A stretch of 64,000 nucleotides of DNA, from positions 364,816-428,815 of the forward strand of contig JAEUTN010000022.1 of NCBI GenBank assembly GCA_016787895.1. Reading direction: 5' to 3'. Position 1 is the stretch's first letter; every line of letters begins with the position of its first letter. The notes under the pieces were generated by a model. The model made no database searches. It had not been told where the DNA came from and worked only from the letters and a program-made list of their open reading frames with translations. The position numbers and the translations under genes are program-made. This DNA comes from Bacteroidia bacterium. Its GTDB lineage: Bacteria; Bacteroidota; Bacteroidia; B-17B0; Aurantibacillaceae. Shown here in pieces: positions 1-9,025 of the stretch.

Positions 1-527
1 TCTTTTTCATTACAGTGGTACTAGGCTTAATTTGTTTTCTATCTGGTATCAACTTCATTCGCTTGCTAAAGGACATACGTGAACCCATCCTGCTTGCCTT
101 CAGTACTTCCAGCAGCGAAAGCGCCATGCCAAAAACCATTGAAGCATTAGAACAGCACGGCATCAGCAACCGCATAGTGAGTTTTGTACTTCCCATGGGC
201 TACTCGTTTAATCTCGATGGGAGCATCATGTACATGACCTTTGCTACCTTGTTTATTGCGCAATGTTATGGTATTGAAATTGGTCCCGGCGATCAGATTA
301 AAATGATGCTGGTACTGCTTATCACCAGTAAAGGCATGGCTGGTGTTCCAAGGGCCTCCCTCGTTGTTATTGCCGGCATGTTAAGCATGTTTAAAATCCC
401 CGGCGAAGGGCTGCTTTTGTTGCTGGCAGTAGACCAAATCCTGGACATGGGACGTAGCGCCACTAACGTGATTGGCAACGCTGTAGCCAGCGCAGTTGTG
501 GCCCGTTGGGAGGGTGAAAAGTTCTGA
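1..527 (+). CDS. Dicarboxylate/amino acid:cation symporter, C-terminal part
   Basis: Partial gene; the reading frame is open to the left edge, so the start lies outside the window. The visible 170-odd residues match the C-terminal core of the GltP/DctA family (sodium- or proton-coupled uptake of glutamate, aspartate or C4-dicarboxylates in the inner membrane). Seen are the serine-rich first re-entrant hairpin (SSSESAMPKT), the NLDGS motif of transmembrane helix 7 (usually NMDGT), the second hairpin (TSKGMAGVPRAS) and the helix 8 signature with Asp, Arg and Asn (DQILDMGRSATNVIGNAVA), all of which line the substrate and cation sites in this family. The substrate cannot be told from this fragment. 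The gene ends 80 bp before yidC. Confidence 0.88.
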   Translation, partial: FFITVVLGLICFLSGINFIRLLKDIREPILLAFSTSSSESAMPKTIEALEQHGISNRIVSFVLPMGYSFNLDGSIMYMTFATLFIAQCYGIEIGPGDQIKMMLVLLITSKGMAGVPRASLVVIAGMLSMFKIPGEGLLLLLAVDQILDMGRSATNVIGNAVASAVVARWEGEKF

Positions 528-579
528 TAACCACCGGTGTTAATTCTTGTGATGAGCCCAAAATCCCCCAAATAAATAC

Positions 580-587
580 TAAATTTG
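580..587 (+). promoter_or_regulatory. Likely -7 element of the yidC promoter
   Basis: TAAATTTG matches the Bacteroidota -7 consensus TAnnTTTG and lies 20 bp before the yidC start. No convincing -33 TTTG is seen at the usual distance, so this is a moderate call. Confidence 0.4.
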
Positions 588-606
588 CGCCTTAAATTTT
601 TATACT

Positions 607-2496
607 GTGGATAAAAAATCGTTGATTGGTTTGGGCCTCATTGCTGCCATACTCGGCATTTGGTTATACGCCACCGGACCTACCCCCGAACAAATTGCAA
701 GAAATAAACAGATCAGGGACTCTGTTGAGCAGGTTCAGCGAAAAGCCCAACTTGAGGAAGCAGCGAAAATTGCCCTTGAACAACCCAAAGCGGATACCAT
801 TCGCCAAAGTGTACAAACATCTGACTCTCTTCAGCAGGCGGAAACCATCAGTCAGTACAAGGATTTTGCCCCTGCGCTGAAAGGTGAAAAAAAATATTTC
901 ACACTCGAGAACAACAAAATAAGGGCCACCATTTCGAGCAAGGGCGGGCAAATTGTAAAGGTTGAACTCAAAGAATACAAACGTTACGGCAAAAACGAAG
1001 CCCTGGTTCTATTTGATGAAGATTCCACCCGATTTGCACTTAGTTTAAACGCTTACGACCGCTCCAGAATTTTTCACACCGATAGTTTTTATTTTAAACC
1101 TGTAAAACAAAACGACAAGGAATTGGTGATGAGGTTAGAAACTTCAAAACCCGGTGCCTACATCGATTTTGTATACCAATTGAAGGGCGAGGATTATATG
1201 CTTGAATCTGAAATACGTTTCAGCGGCATGCAAACTATTATTTCTCAAACCGAAGATCAATTGCAGTTGAGCTGGAACATGCTTTACCCCGGGCAGGAAA
1301 AACACATTGTTAAGGAAAAAGCAGCCGCAACCATTTATTTTAAACAGGAGATCAACAGTCCGGATTACCTGAATCCACGCCAGGAAGAGGCTGAAGAAAA
1401 AGAATTGAACGAAGCCGATATCAAATGGGTGTCGTTTAAACAACAGTTTTTTAACTCCAGCATCATCGCCAAGCAAGTGTTTGCCAAAGCCGGAAGTTTA
1501 ATTCACTTGTCTCCCCGCGCAACATCCGATCAGTATGTAAAAGCTGCCAGAACGGAATTGGGCATCCCTTTCCTTCACCAGCCGAATGAAAGCTTTGGCA
1601 TGCAATTTTATTTCGGGCCTAACCATTATCAAACCCTCAAAGAATACGGACTCGGTCTCGAAGAGTTAATTCCTACAGGATGGAGCATTTTCAGTTACAT
1701 CAACAAATGGCTGGTGATTCCATTGTTCAATGCTGATATTTTATCTCCTCTTGGCATGGGCATTATCATCCTTATCCTGACCCTTATTGTGAAAGTGATT
1801 CTTTTACCTATCGCTTATAAAACATACATGAGCGGGGCTAAAATGAGGGTGTTAAAGCCTGAAACGGACGCCTTGAATGAAAAGTTCGGTAAAAATGCCG
1901 ATCCCATGAAAAAACAACAGGAAACCATGGCTCTATATCGAAAAGCCGGGGTCAACCCACTTTCCGGTTGTATTCCACTCCTGTTACAGTTTCCAATCCT
2001 CATTGCCCTTTTTGCTTTTATTCCTGATTCAATCGAATTGCGCCAACAGGCTTTTTTGTGGGCCGATGACCTCAGTACTTACGACAGCATCTGGACCTTT
2101 GGTCACGTGCCATTTATCGACTGGGCTTATGGAGATCACGTGAGTTTGTTTGCAGCCCTGATGTTTGTGAGTACCATTGTTTACACTTACATGAACAGCA
2201 GTCTGATGCCTCAGCAAGGCAATGCTCAAATGCCCGGAATGAAGTTCATGATGTATTTTATGCCGGTGATCTTTTTGGCAGTAATGAACAGTTACGCTGC
2301 GGGCTTAAGTTGGTACTATTTCCTGGCCAATATGTTCACATTCCTTCAGAATTTTATCATTAAAAAGATTGTAAGCGATGATAAAATCAGGGCCCAACTG
2401 GTGGCTAATATGAAAAAACCATTGAAGGTCTCGGGTTTTCAAAAACGCCTGGCCGAAATGGCCAAACAACGGGAACAAAGCCTTAAAAAGCGCTGA
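607..2496 (+). CDS. yidC: Membrane protein insertase YidC
   Basis: Inner-membrane insertase that places membrane proteins into the bilayer, alone or with SecYEG. The 629-residue protein has the Gram-negative YidC plan: one N-terminal transmembrane helix (LIGLGLIAAILGIWLY), a linker rich in charged residues, the large periplasmic P1 beta-sandwich domain (about residues 90-350), then the conserved C-terminal membrane core (about 375-600) with its amphipathic segment before PLLLQFPILIALF. The hydrophilic-groove region starting PLGMGIIILILTLIVKVILLPI is clear. The start is GTG, giving VDKKSLIGLG, which aligns with the MDK-type N-terminus usual in Bacteroidota. It ends in a basic tail (AKQREQSLKKR), common in this family and thought to contact ribosomes. 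Confidence 0.97.
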   Translation: MDKKSLIGLGLIAAILGIWLYATGPTPEQIARNKQIRDSVEQVQRKAQLEEAAKIALEQPKADTIRQSVQTSDSLQQAETISQYKDFAPALKGEKKYFTLENNKIRATISSKGGQIVKVELKEYKRYGKNEALVLFDEDSTRFALSLNAYDRSRIFHTDSFYFKPVKQNDKELVMRLETSKPGAYIDFVYQLKGEDYMLESEIRFSGMQTIISQTEDQLQLSWNMLYPGQEKHIVKEKAAATIYFKQEINSPDYLNPRQEEAEEKELNEADIKWVSFKQQFFNSSIIAKQVFAKAGSLIHLSPRATSDQYVKAARTELGIPFLHQPNESFGMQFYFGPNHYQTLKEYGLGLEELIPTGWSIFSYINKWLVIPLFNADILSPLGMGIIILILTLIVKVILLPIAYKTYMSGAKMRVLKPETDALNEKFGKNADPMKKQQETMALYRKAGVNPLSGCIPLLLQFPILIALFAFIPDSIELRQQAFLWADDLSTYDSIWTFGHVPFIDWAYGDHVSLFAALMFVSTIVYTYMNSSLMPQQGNAQMPGMKFMMYFMPVIFLAVMNSYAAGLSWYYFLANMFTFLQNFIIKKIVSDDKIRAQLVANMKKPLKVSGFQKRLAEMAKQREQSLKKR

Positions 2497-2508
2497 TTAG
2501 CGTTTTTT
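2486..2508 (+). terminator. Probable terminator of yidC
   Basis: A short hairpin overlaps the yidC stop codon: CGCT, loop GATT, AGCG, extended by A/T pairs and followed by six T. The stem is short, so confidence is limited. Confidence 0.4.
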
Positions 2509-2582
2509 AGTACTTTTTGGCTTTCCTGGAATTGTTAAATTTTTGTAGACCAAACTACTTTGCCTTAATTTAGTGCTGCGTT

Positions 2583-2921
2583 TTGAAAAAGAACAAATCC
2601 ATAAAAGTACTGCTTAGTGCCATTTTGTTGTTACTGACAGCCTGGATTGCCGTTCCAAAGGTATACGTTCATGAACTCATGCACCACAACCACGAACTGG
2701 TAAAGGTGGGTGATGAAGCACAAGTGCAGTCAGAACAATCTACTGAGGACTGCGAATTTGAGCAGTACAATAAACCGGTATATTTCCACCTTTTTACCTT
2801 CATCAGTAAACTGGTTCCTGTTAAACCACGAAACACCCAGGAAACTTCTCACAACCAATTGCAGCTCCCTGCTGTATCTGTGCTTATTTCTCTCCTAAGA
2901 GCACCTCCTGTTACCGAATAA
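2583..2921 (+). CDS. Small exported/membrane-anchored protein with a histidine-rich segment, possibly metal-related
   Basis: A 112-residue protein with TTG as start (MKKNKSIKVLLSAILLLL). The N-terminal hydrophobic helix is a signal peptide or anchor and would place the rest in the periplasm. Residues 30-37 read HELMHHNHE, a dense histidine cluster that could bind zinc or copper, followed by an acidic stretch with one cysteine (EDCEFEQ) and a second His (YFHLF). I do not know a named family. It sits 53 bp upstream of a TonB-dependent receptor and a family-specific lipoprotein, all on the plus strand, which suggests one transcription unit devoted to uptake of one substrate. The metal link is inference from the His cluster and from the company it keeps. 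Confidence 0.6.
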   Translation: MKKNKSIKVLLSAILLLLTAWIAVPKVYVHELMHHNHELVKVGDEAQVQSEQSTEDCEFEQYNKPVYFHLFTFISKLVPVKPRNTQETSHNQLQLPAVSVLISLLRAPPVTE

Positions 2922-2937
2922 TTCTTCGGTTTACTTC
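2913..2937 (+). terminator. Weak hairpin after the small His-rich gene
   Basis: ACCGAA and TTCGGT pair across a six-base loop at the end of the gene at 2583 and are followed by a T-rich stretch. It could act as a leaky terminator or attenuator before the TonB receptor gene. Short stem, low confidence. Confidence 0.25.
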
Positions 2938-2974
2938 TTTTTTATTTTAATTCATTGCTTTAAACATCCTTGTT

Positions 2975-5299
2975 GTGTTTAAAAAAATTTTATTCATCCC
3001 CCTGCTCCTGGGCCAGTTCGTTCTGAAATCTCAGAACTGTAATTTGCTGCTGGAAGGCATTATCCGCGACGAGGATAATTCCGAGAACCTGGGCTTCGCC
3101 GTCGTAAAATTATTGTCTCCTGAAACCATTGTTCAGTGCAATGAGAACGGGTATTTCGCCATCAACAATTTATGCCCCGGCAACTATCAGCTGCTTGTTC
3201 AGCACATAGGATGCCGTGATACGGTTATCGCGTTTGAATTAAATAAATCACGTAAAATCACTTTTCGCCTGCCGCACAGCCACAACGAACTTCAGGCGAT
3301 TGATATCCTGAGCAAACACGAGGAATTAAAATTTACCCAAAGTACCCAGAGTTTGGATGCCAAAACCATGGACAAAAGCCGGGGCCTGAGTTTGGCCGAT
3401 CAATTGAAACAACTCAACGGGGTGAGTACCTTTAATACCGGCCCTTCCATTTCAAAACCTATGATTAATGGCATGCAGGGTTACCGGATTCTTATCCTCA
3501 ACAATGGGGTACGACTGGAAGGGCAGCAATGGGGCAGCGATCACGCCCCTGAACTCGATCCTTTTATTGCACATCGTATAAGTTTAGTGAGAGGAGCCGC
3601 TTCTGTCCGATACGGCAGCGATGCCATTGGCGGAATTATTCTGGTAGAACCCGGTGAACTGCCCGATACGGCTTCGGTAACCGGCGAATTCAACACTTCC
3701 TTATTCAGCAACGGCCGTGGCGTGGCAAGTTCATTGCAATTACAGGGGTATTTTGACCGAATTAAAAATCTAAGCTGGAGGGTTCAAGGCAGTCTTAAAA
3801 AATCGGGGGCCTTAAAAACCCCCGGCTATTATCTGAAAAATACCGCATTGGAAGAAGCCAACTTTTCATACGCCCTGGAGTACCACTTAAAACATGCCGG
3901 TTTCAGGGTATATTATTCGCAGTTCAATTCACGTATAGGTATTTTCAGCGATGCTCATGTGGGCAACCTTAGCGACCTGCAAGCGGCCTTTAACCGCACG
4001 AAACCAATGGATAGTCTTGCTCAATTTTCTTATAGCATCGACCGGCCGTACCAAAACATTGAACATGAACTGTTAAAGCTGAGCAGCGATCTGCACACCG
4101 GGCAGCGTTCAAGAATTTACCTGAATTATGCCCTGCAATACAACATACGCGAAGAGTTTGACAAACACCGTCCGAAAAACGATTCCATAGCTGCTTTGAA
4201 TTTACCTGAGGCCGAATACCGCCTGAGCACACACAGCGGGGAATTGATTTGGGAACACGATTACATCCGCACCATGCGCGGAAAATTTGGCGTACAGGGT
4301 ATACTTCAGGAAAACAGGTATTTTCAGCGCTTTTTTATTCCCAACTACAATGCCTATTCCTGGGGTGTTTTTGGCATCGAACGCTGGATGTTGCCCCGTT
4401 TTGAATTTGAAGCAGGTTTGCGTTACGATTACAAACACCTGCAGTCCTATTATTATGAAGGATATGCATTGCAGGAACCCATACGCACATTTGATTATAC
4501 AAGCTTCAATCTTGGAGGCATTTATAAACCCAATTCCAAATTAAGGCTTAATCTGAATGTTTCCAGCGGATGGAGGGCACCTTCGGTAAATGAATTATAC
4601 AGCAATGGTTTGCATCATGGTATTGGAGCCATAGAGCGCGGAGATAAAAATTTGGGTACGGAAAAAAGTTTAAGTGCCATCAGCACCTTAAATTTCAATC
4701 ACAAAAAACTCAGTCTTGAATTGAGTGCCTATACCTACAGTTTCAGAAATTTTATCTACTACCAGCCTTCCGGGAAAGCAGAACTTACCATAAGAGGCGC
4801 TTTTCCGGTATTTCTCTACCAACAAAACAACGCCAACATCAGTGGCGCTGATGCCACCCTGCTTTATGCTTTGTTTCGTGGTGTTGATGTAAAACTAAAT
4901 GCCATGTTGGTGAGAGGAAGAAATACCGAGCTGAAGAATAATTTGTTATACATGCCCGCCGACCGGCTACAGCTGTTTATCAGTTTGAAAGCAAAAGATG
5001 GTAGAAAATTCAGGGATCTTTATGTGGAGCCTAATCTATTGTATGTTGCTAAACAAATAAGGGTTCAACCCGGTGTGGATTATGCCGAAGCGCCCGAAGC
5101 TTATCTGTTATTTGGACTGAACGCCGGAACTTCCCTGCTCCTGGGCAAACAATGGCTCATTCTCAACTTTTCAATAAGTAACGCCGCGAATACCGTTTAC
5201 AGAGATTATTTAGACCGCTTCAGGTATTATAACGACGCTCTTGGTGTGAACTATACACTGAGATTACGAATACCCTTTACATTATACAACAAAAAATAA
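2975..5299 (+). CDS. TonB-dependent outer-membrane receptor with carboxypeptidase-regulatory domain
   Basis: A 774-residue receptor that would import a scarce ligand across the outer membrane using TonB energy. GTG start, then a signal peptide (FKKILFIPLLLGQFVLKSQ). Residues 24-95 form a carboxypeptidase-regulatory-like beta-sandwich (LEGIIRDEDNSENLGFAVVKL). The plug follows at about 110-225 (KQLNGVSTFNTGPSISKPMINGMQGYR and VRYGSDAIGGIILVEP), then a 22-strand-type barrel ending in ...LRIPFTLYNKK. It is a single-gene receptor without SusD, so not a glycan-utilisation pair. It lies between a His-rich small protein and a lipoprotein (5317) whose relatives commonly follow such receptors in Bacteroidota; the trio suggests metal, possibly zinc, uptake. 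The ligand is not proven by sequence. Confidence 0.9.
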   Translation: MFKKILFIPLLLGQFVLKSQNCNLLLEGIIRDEDNSENLGFAVVKLLSPETIVQCNENGYFAINNLCPGNYQLLVQHIGCRDTVIAFELNKSRKITFRLPHSHNELQAIDILSKHEELKFTQSTQSLDAKTMDKSRGLSLADQLKQLNGVSTFNTGPSISKPMINGMQGYRILILNNGVRLEGQQWGSDHAPELDPFIAHRISLVRGAASVRYGSDAIGGIILVEPGELPDTASVTGEFNTSLFSNGRGVASSLQLQGYFDRIKNLSWRVQGSLKKSGALKTPGYYLKNTALEEANFSYALEYHLKHAGFRVYYSQFNSRIGIFSDAHVGNLSDLQAAFNRTKPMDSLAQFSYSIDRPYQNIEHELLKLSSDLHTGQRSRIYLNYALQYNIREEFDKHRPKNDSIAALNLPEAEYRLSTHSGELIWEHDYIRTMRGKFGVQGILQENRYFQRFFIPNYNAYSWGVFGIERWMLPRFEFEAGLRYDYKHLQSYYYEGYALQEPIRTFDYTSFNLGGIYKPNSKLRLNLNVSSGWRAPSVNELYSNGLHHGIGAIERGDKNLGTEKSLSAISTLNFNHKKLSLELSAYTYSFRNFIYYQPSGKAELTIRGAFPVFLYQQNNANISGADATLLYALFRGVDVKLNAMLVRGRNTELKNNLLYMPADRLQLFISLKAKDGRKFRDLYVEPNLLYVAKQIRVQPGVDYAEAPEAYLLFGLNAGTSLLLGKQWLILNFSISNAANTVYRDYLDRFRYYNDALGVNYTLRLRIPFTLYNKK

Positions 5300-5316
5300 A
5301 CCATAAATAAAAAACC

Positions 5317-5964
5317 ATGAAAAAAACAATCCAAAAACTCGCCTTTGTGGCTCTGGCTTCAGGCCTGATTGCAGTATCCTGCAAAAAAGATGAAAAAACT
5401 AATCCTCCATCGCCGGTGCCACCGCCACCTGCCAATGAGGAAGAGTTAATCACAACCTTCAAGTTGTACCTCAGCGACGGGAGTGATACCACCGTGTATT
5501 TGTTTAAGGACCCCGACGGAGACGGCGGTATTCCGGCCTTTTACGGACCAGGTACTACAACGGCTTCCACCCAAAGTGATTCGGTAATTGTGTTAAAACC
5601 GAACACAACTTATACAGCAACACTTGTTTTTTTAGATGAAAGCAAAACCGTTACGGATACCATTTCCCATGAAATTGAAGAAGAAGCAGATGATCACATG
5701 GTATTTTTTAATCAAAGCAATCCATCAGCGCTGCCAAATGCTTCTGTAACTATTTCCGGCACGAATCTGGGCATCACGTATCTGGATAACGATGGGTCGA
5801 CCCCTCCTTTGCCGCTTGGATTAATTACAAAATGGCAAACAGGCAGCACCGCAGGAAAAGCCCCACTGAACATGGCTCTGAAACATCAACCAGGCGTTAA
5901 AAACGGAACCTATGCACCGGGCGATACAGACATCTCGGTAAACTTTAAAGTATTGATAAACTAA
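5317..5964 (+). CDS. Lipoprotein of the EEELITT family (often labelled type 1 periplasmic-binding fold superfamily)
   Basis: A 215-residue lipoprotein: signal peptide with lipobox LIAVSC, Cys at residue 22, then a proline-rich spacer (NPPSPVPPPPAN). The mature part starts with NEEELITTFKLYLSDG, followed by FKDPDGDGG, a threonine-rich strand region, and HEIEEEADDHMVFF. I recognise this order of motifs from small Bacteroidota lipoproteins encoded directly after TonB receptors. The acidic EEEADDH segment could bind a cation. It starts 17 bp after the receptor stop codon, so the two are almost certainly co-transcribed and may work together at the outer membrane. The function is not established here; metal binding is inference. 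Confidence 0.72.
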   Translation: MKKTIQKLAFVALASGLIAVSCKKDEKTNPPSPVPPPPANEEELITTFKLYLSDGSDTTVYLFKDPDGDGGIPAFYGPGTTTASTQSDSVIVLKPNTTYTATLVFLDESKTVTDTISHEIEEEADDHMVFFNQSNPSALPNASVTISGTNLGITYLDNDGSTPPLPLGLITKWQTGSTAGKAPLNMALKHQPGVKNGTYAPGDTDISVNFKVLIN

Positions 5965-5985
5965 ACCATTCAAAAACACAAAAAT

Positions 5986-6021
5986 CAGATAAGGTGATTG
6001 ATTTACCTTATCTGGTTTTTT
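5986..6021. terminator. Bidirectional terminator between convergent genes
   Basis: Perfect 10-bp stem (CAGATAAGGT at 5986-5995, ACCTTATCTG at 6005-6014) with a 9-base loop, followed by six T on the plus strand and preceded by an A run that gives a U tract on the minus strand. It serves both the lipoprotein gene and the convergent gene at 6008, whose stop codon lies inside the right arm. Confidence 0.85.
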
Positions 6022-6976
6022 CAACCATCCAGCTTTCAAGATCTGATTGACTGAGTTCATAGTAGTCTACTTTTTTAACTACTATAGAATTATCCAGGTA
6101 ATAAATGCGTGGTAGTTGTGCTGAAGCCAGTTGCACAAAGCTTTTACCAAGGCAGAAACTGTAAGGAATGTTCTCCGCTTTTGTGTCTTTAAGGAATTCA
6201 GGAAGTTTCTCTTTTCCTCCATTAAGCACAAAATAAATCGACAATTTCGGGTTATTGCGTTTAATCAAGCGGAACTTTTTTGCGGCAATACGGCAATGCG
6301 GGCAGGAAAGGCTAAGAAATGCCAAAACATGTTTACCCGTTCTTAGGTCAACTTTAGGAATTTCAACCTTCACCGAATCTTCCGGATGATAGAGTAATTC
6401 CAATTCCAATGGATAATTGACTTTCTCCTGAAGGTTGTTCGAAGTATAGGTATAATCTACAGGATTAATTATAAAAGGAACTGCAACAGCGCTTGTGCCA
6501 AGTATCGACAGGAATAAGGCATTGTATTTGAATTGCCAATTGTTTTGTATAAAATAAACCGGTACCATCAAAAGCAGCATCAGCACATTTTTAAGGATGG
6601 CCTGTAAAGGTGTCATTTTTAGATGTTCACCAAAACAACCGCAATTGCCTTCGTTTCCACTCACGAAAATTTGAATCGAAAGGTAAACGATAAAAAAAAG
6701 CAATACACCGGCCGCTAAAGGAAGACTAAAGGATTTTAATTTATAATTGGCAATCAACAATAGTCCGATAAATAATTCGAGCCCTATCATGAACCTGGCT
6801 TCAATTGGAGCCGTGTACCAATTGCCAATACCCAATTCAACAAAACTAAATTCGAAGGTTTCGATCACCGGGTGCAACTTGGTATAGGCAGAATACAAAA
6901 AAACCAATCCCAGCAGAACGGAAAACAGTATGGCTGTTAATTTGACGAGGATTTTCAAGAACCCAAAACTATTCAT
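6008..6976 (-). CDS. DoxX/MauE-type membrane protein fused to a thioredoxin-like domain
   Basis: A 322-residue inner-membrane protein. The first half (about 1-165) has four hydrophobic helices and the family features of the DoxX/MauE group, including GLVFLYSAYTKL in helix 1 and the GNCGCFG motif before the third helix. Residues 185-322 form a periplasmic thioredoxin-like domain with the redox motif CPHC (LSLSCPHCRIAAKKF) and the strand ASAQLPRIYYLD, where a cis-Pro precedes the expected strand. The fusion suggests passing of reducing equivalents across the membrane to periplasmic partners. It is a stand-alone gene, convergent with the lipoprotein gene and upstream of none of its partners here, so the target is unknown. 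Confidence 0.82.
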   Translation of the reverse strand: MNSFGFLKILVKLTAILFSVLLGLVFLYSAYTKLHPVIETFEFSFVELGIGNWYTAPIEARFMIGLELFIGLLLIANYKLKSFSLPLAAGVLLFFIVYLSIQIFVSGNEGNCGCFGEHLKMTPLQAILKNVLMLLLMVPVYFIQNNWQFKYNALFLSILGTSAVAVPFIINPVDYTYTSNNLQEKVNYPLELELLYHPEDSVKVEIPKVDLRTGKHVLAFLSLSCPHCRIAAKKFRLIKRNNPKLSIYFVLNGGKEKLPEFLKDTKAENIPYSFCLGKSFVQLASAQLPRIYYLDNSIVVKKVDYYELSQSDLESWMVEKTR

Positions 6977-7003
6977 TTCCTTTCAAAGAAAAACGGATTG
7001 TAA

Positions 7004-7034
7004 ATAAAAAAATCCCCTCTTTTTGGGAGGGGAT
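7004..7034 (-). terminator. dnaK terminator
   Basis: Stem ATCCCCTC (7012-7019) with GAGGGGAT (7027-7034), 7-base loop. On the minus strand it follows the dnaK stop by about 20 bp and runs into a U tract from the A run at 7004-7011. Confidence 0.85.
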
Positions 7035-7054
7035 CTTTAGAGTGTTTGACTTCT

Positions 7055-8971
7055 TTATTTCACTTCTTCGAAATCCACATCGGTCACATTTTCTGTGCTG
7101 TTGGATTGACCGGCATTTTGCTGGGTGTTATTGTTTCCGGCAGTTCCGGCACCACCTTCAGGCTGTCCTTGTGTAGCTTTGTACATGTCTTCACTTGCTG
7201 CTGACCAGGCCGCATTAATAGCGGTGAGAGCAGTTGCGATTTTTGACAGATCTTTAGCCGCATGCGCTGCTTTGAGCTCAGTTAAGGCGCTTTCTATGTT
7301 TGCTTTTTTCTCAGCCGGAATTTTATCACCGTATTCTTTCAGTTGTTTTTCTGATTGAAACACCATGGCATCGGCTTCATTGAGTTTCTCTACTTCCTCC
7401 TTGGCTTTTTTATCAGCTTCGGCGTTCATTTCGGCTTCGCGTTTCATGCGGTCGATTTCTTCCTGGCTCAATCCGCTCTTCGCTTCAATGCGAATGTTGT
7501 GTGATTTGCCCGTGGCTTTGTCTTTCGCGCTGACATTCAGGATACCGTTTGCATCGATGTCGAAGGTCACCTCAATTTGAGGAACACCACGTTGTGCCGG
7601 TGGAATTCCATCCAGGTTGAATTCGCCCAGTTTACGGTTATCGCGGGCCATTGGGCGCTCGCCCTGGTACACCACAATTTGAACAGATGGCTGATTGTCG
7701 GCAGCTGTGCTAAAATCCTGGGATTTTTTGGTTGGAATGGTGGTGTTGGATTCGATGAGTTTGGTGAACACACCGCCCATGGTTTCGATACCCAGTGAAA
7801 GTGGCGTTACATCCAGCAACAACACGTCTTTCACTTCTCCGGTTAACACACCACCCTGAATAGCTGCTCCAAGCGCAACCACTTCATCGGGGTTTACACT
7901 TTTGTTTGGCGCTTTGCCGAAGAACTTTTCTACCGCTGCCTGAATTGCAGGAATACGTGTAGATCCTCCAACCAATATAATCTCATTGATGTCGCCGGGA
8001 TTCAAACCCGCGTTTTTCAAAGCCGAACGGCAGGGCTCAATGGTGCGCTGAATCAGGCTATCGGCTAATGCTTCAAACTTCGCGCGGCTAAGGCTTTTCA
8101 CCAGATGCTTAGGCATACCGTTCACCGGCATAATGTAAGGCAGGTTAATTTCGGTGGTGGTGGAGTTAGACAGTTCGATTTTGGCTTTTTCAGCAGCTTC
8201 TTTCAAACGCTGAAGGGCCATTGGATCCTGACGAAGGTCGAGACCCTCATCTTTTTTGAACTCATCCGCCAACCAATCAATAATTACCTGATCAAAGTCG
8301 TCACCACCCAGGTGAGTATCACCATCAGTGCTTTTTACCTCAAACACTCCATCACCCAGCTCAAGTACTGAAACGTCGTGAGTTCCACCACCGCAGTCGA
8401 ACACCACAATCTTCATTTCCTTGTTTTTCTTATCCATACCGTAGGCCAAAGCCGCAGCGGTAGGTTCGTTGATGATGCGTTTTACTTTTAAACCGGCAAC
8501 TTCACCGGCTTCTTTGGTGGCCTGACGCTGAGCATCGTTGAAGTATGCCGGAACGGTAATCACCGCTTCGGTAACTTCGGTACCCAAATAATCTTCAGCC
8601 GTTTTTTTCATTTTCTGAAGAATGATGGCTGAAATTTCCTGTGGGGTGTATTTTCTATCGTCAATTTGTACCCTTGGGGTATTATTCTCTCCTTTTACAA
8701 CCTGATACGGTACGCGTGCAATTTCAGTAGTTACCTCATCGTATGTATGTCCCATAAATCGCTTTATGGAATAAACAGTCTTTTTTGGATTGGTAATGGC
8801 CTGACGTTTGGCAGGGTCGCCTACTTTTCTCTCGCCACCATCCACAAAAGCCACAACAGAAGGGGTTGTTCTTTTGCCTTCATTGTTTGCAATAACCACC
8901 GGCTCATTACCCTCCATTACGGATACGCAGCTGTTTGTGGTTCCAAGATCTATTCCTATTATTTTTCCCAT
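7055..8971 (-). CDS. dnaK: Molecular chaperone DnaK (Hsp70)
   Basis: Cytosolic Hsp70 that binds and releases unfolded proteins in an ATP cycle with DnaJ and GrpE. I use the ATG that gives [18 protein letters not shown] (638 residues); an in-frame TTG 21 bp upstream is less likely. Nucleotide-binding domain at 1-385 (phosphate loops IDLGTTNS and [25 protein letters not shown]), linker [15 protein letters not shown], substrate-binding domain, helical lid and the C-terminal motif DVDFEEVK. Residue 193 in the second phosphate loop is Cys (FDCGGGTHD), where Leu is usual. A good stem-loop terminator follows. The upstream region has a sigma-54-like promoter and palindromes, so expression is probably stress-controlled. 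dnaJ and grpE are not in the window. Confidence 0.98.
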   Translation of the reverse strand: MGKIIGIDLGTTNSCVSVMEGNEPVVIANNEGKRTTPSVVAFVDGGERKVGDPAKRQAITNPKKTVYSIKRFMGHTYDEVTTEIARVPYQVVKGENNTPRVQIDDRKYTPQEISAIILQKMKKTAEDYLGTEVTEAVITVPAYFNDAQRQATKEAGEVAGLKVKRIINEPTAAALAYGMDKKNKEMKIVVFDCGGGTHDVSVLELGDGVFEVKSTDGDTHLGGDDFDQVIIDWLADEFKKDEGLDLRQDPMALQRLKEAAEKAKIELSNSTTTEINLPYIMPVNGMPKHLVKSLSRAKFEALADSLIQRTIEPCRSALKNAGLNPGDINEIILVGGSTRIPAIQAAVEKFFGKAPNKSVNPDEVVALGAAIQGGVLTGEVKDVLLLDVTPLSLGIETMGGVFTKLIESNTTIPTKKSQDFSTAADNQPSVQIVVYQGERPMARDNRKLGEFNLDGIPPAQRGVPQIEVTFDIDANGILNVSAKDKATGKSHNIRIEAKSGLSQEEIDRMKREAEMNAEADKKAKEEVEKLNEADAMVFQSEKQLKEYGDKIPAEKKANIESALTELKAAHAAKDLSKIATALTAINAAWSAASEDMYKATQGQPEGGAGTAGNNNTQQNAGQSNSTENVTDVDFEEVK

Positions 8972-8995
8972 TTTAATTTGTTTTACCCTCAAATC

Positions 8996-9010
8996 TCAAT
9001 TAATATGCCA
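8996..9010 (-). promoter_or_regulatory. Sigma-54-like promoter of dnaK
   Basis: On the minus strand the sequence reads TGGCATATTAATTGA, close to the sigma-54 pattern TGGCAC-N5-TTGC, with GG and TTG in the right spacing. A start of transcription about 12 bp downstream would leave a leader of roughly 13 bases before the dnaK ATG. A nearby palindrome (9026-9046) could bind an activator, as sigma-54 promoters need. Differences from the consensus (T for C, A for C) keep this below certainty. Confidence 0.55.
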
Positions 9011-9025
9011 AACAGGGTTTCGCCG

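Noticed and set aside
2975..5299. SusC/SusD-type polysaccharide utilisation locus (also for 23009-26752)
   Set aside because: No SusD homologue, glycoside hydrolase or hybrid sensor is near either receptor.
8972..8992. Longer dnaK start at TTG (8992)
   Set aside because: The extra seven residues (MRVKQIK) are absent from DnaK proteins, while the ATG at 8971 gives the canonical [10 protein letters not shown] and fits the promoter distance.
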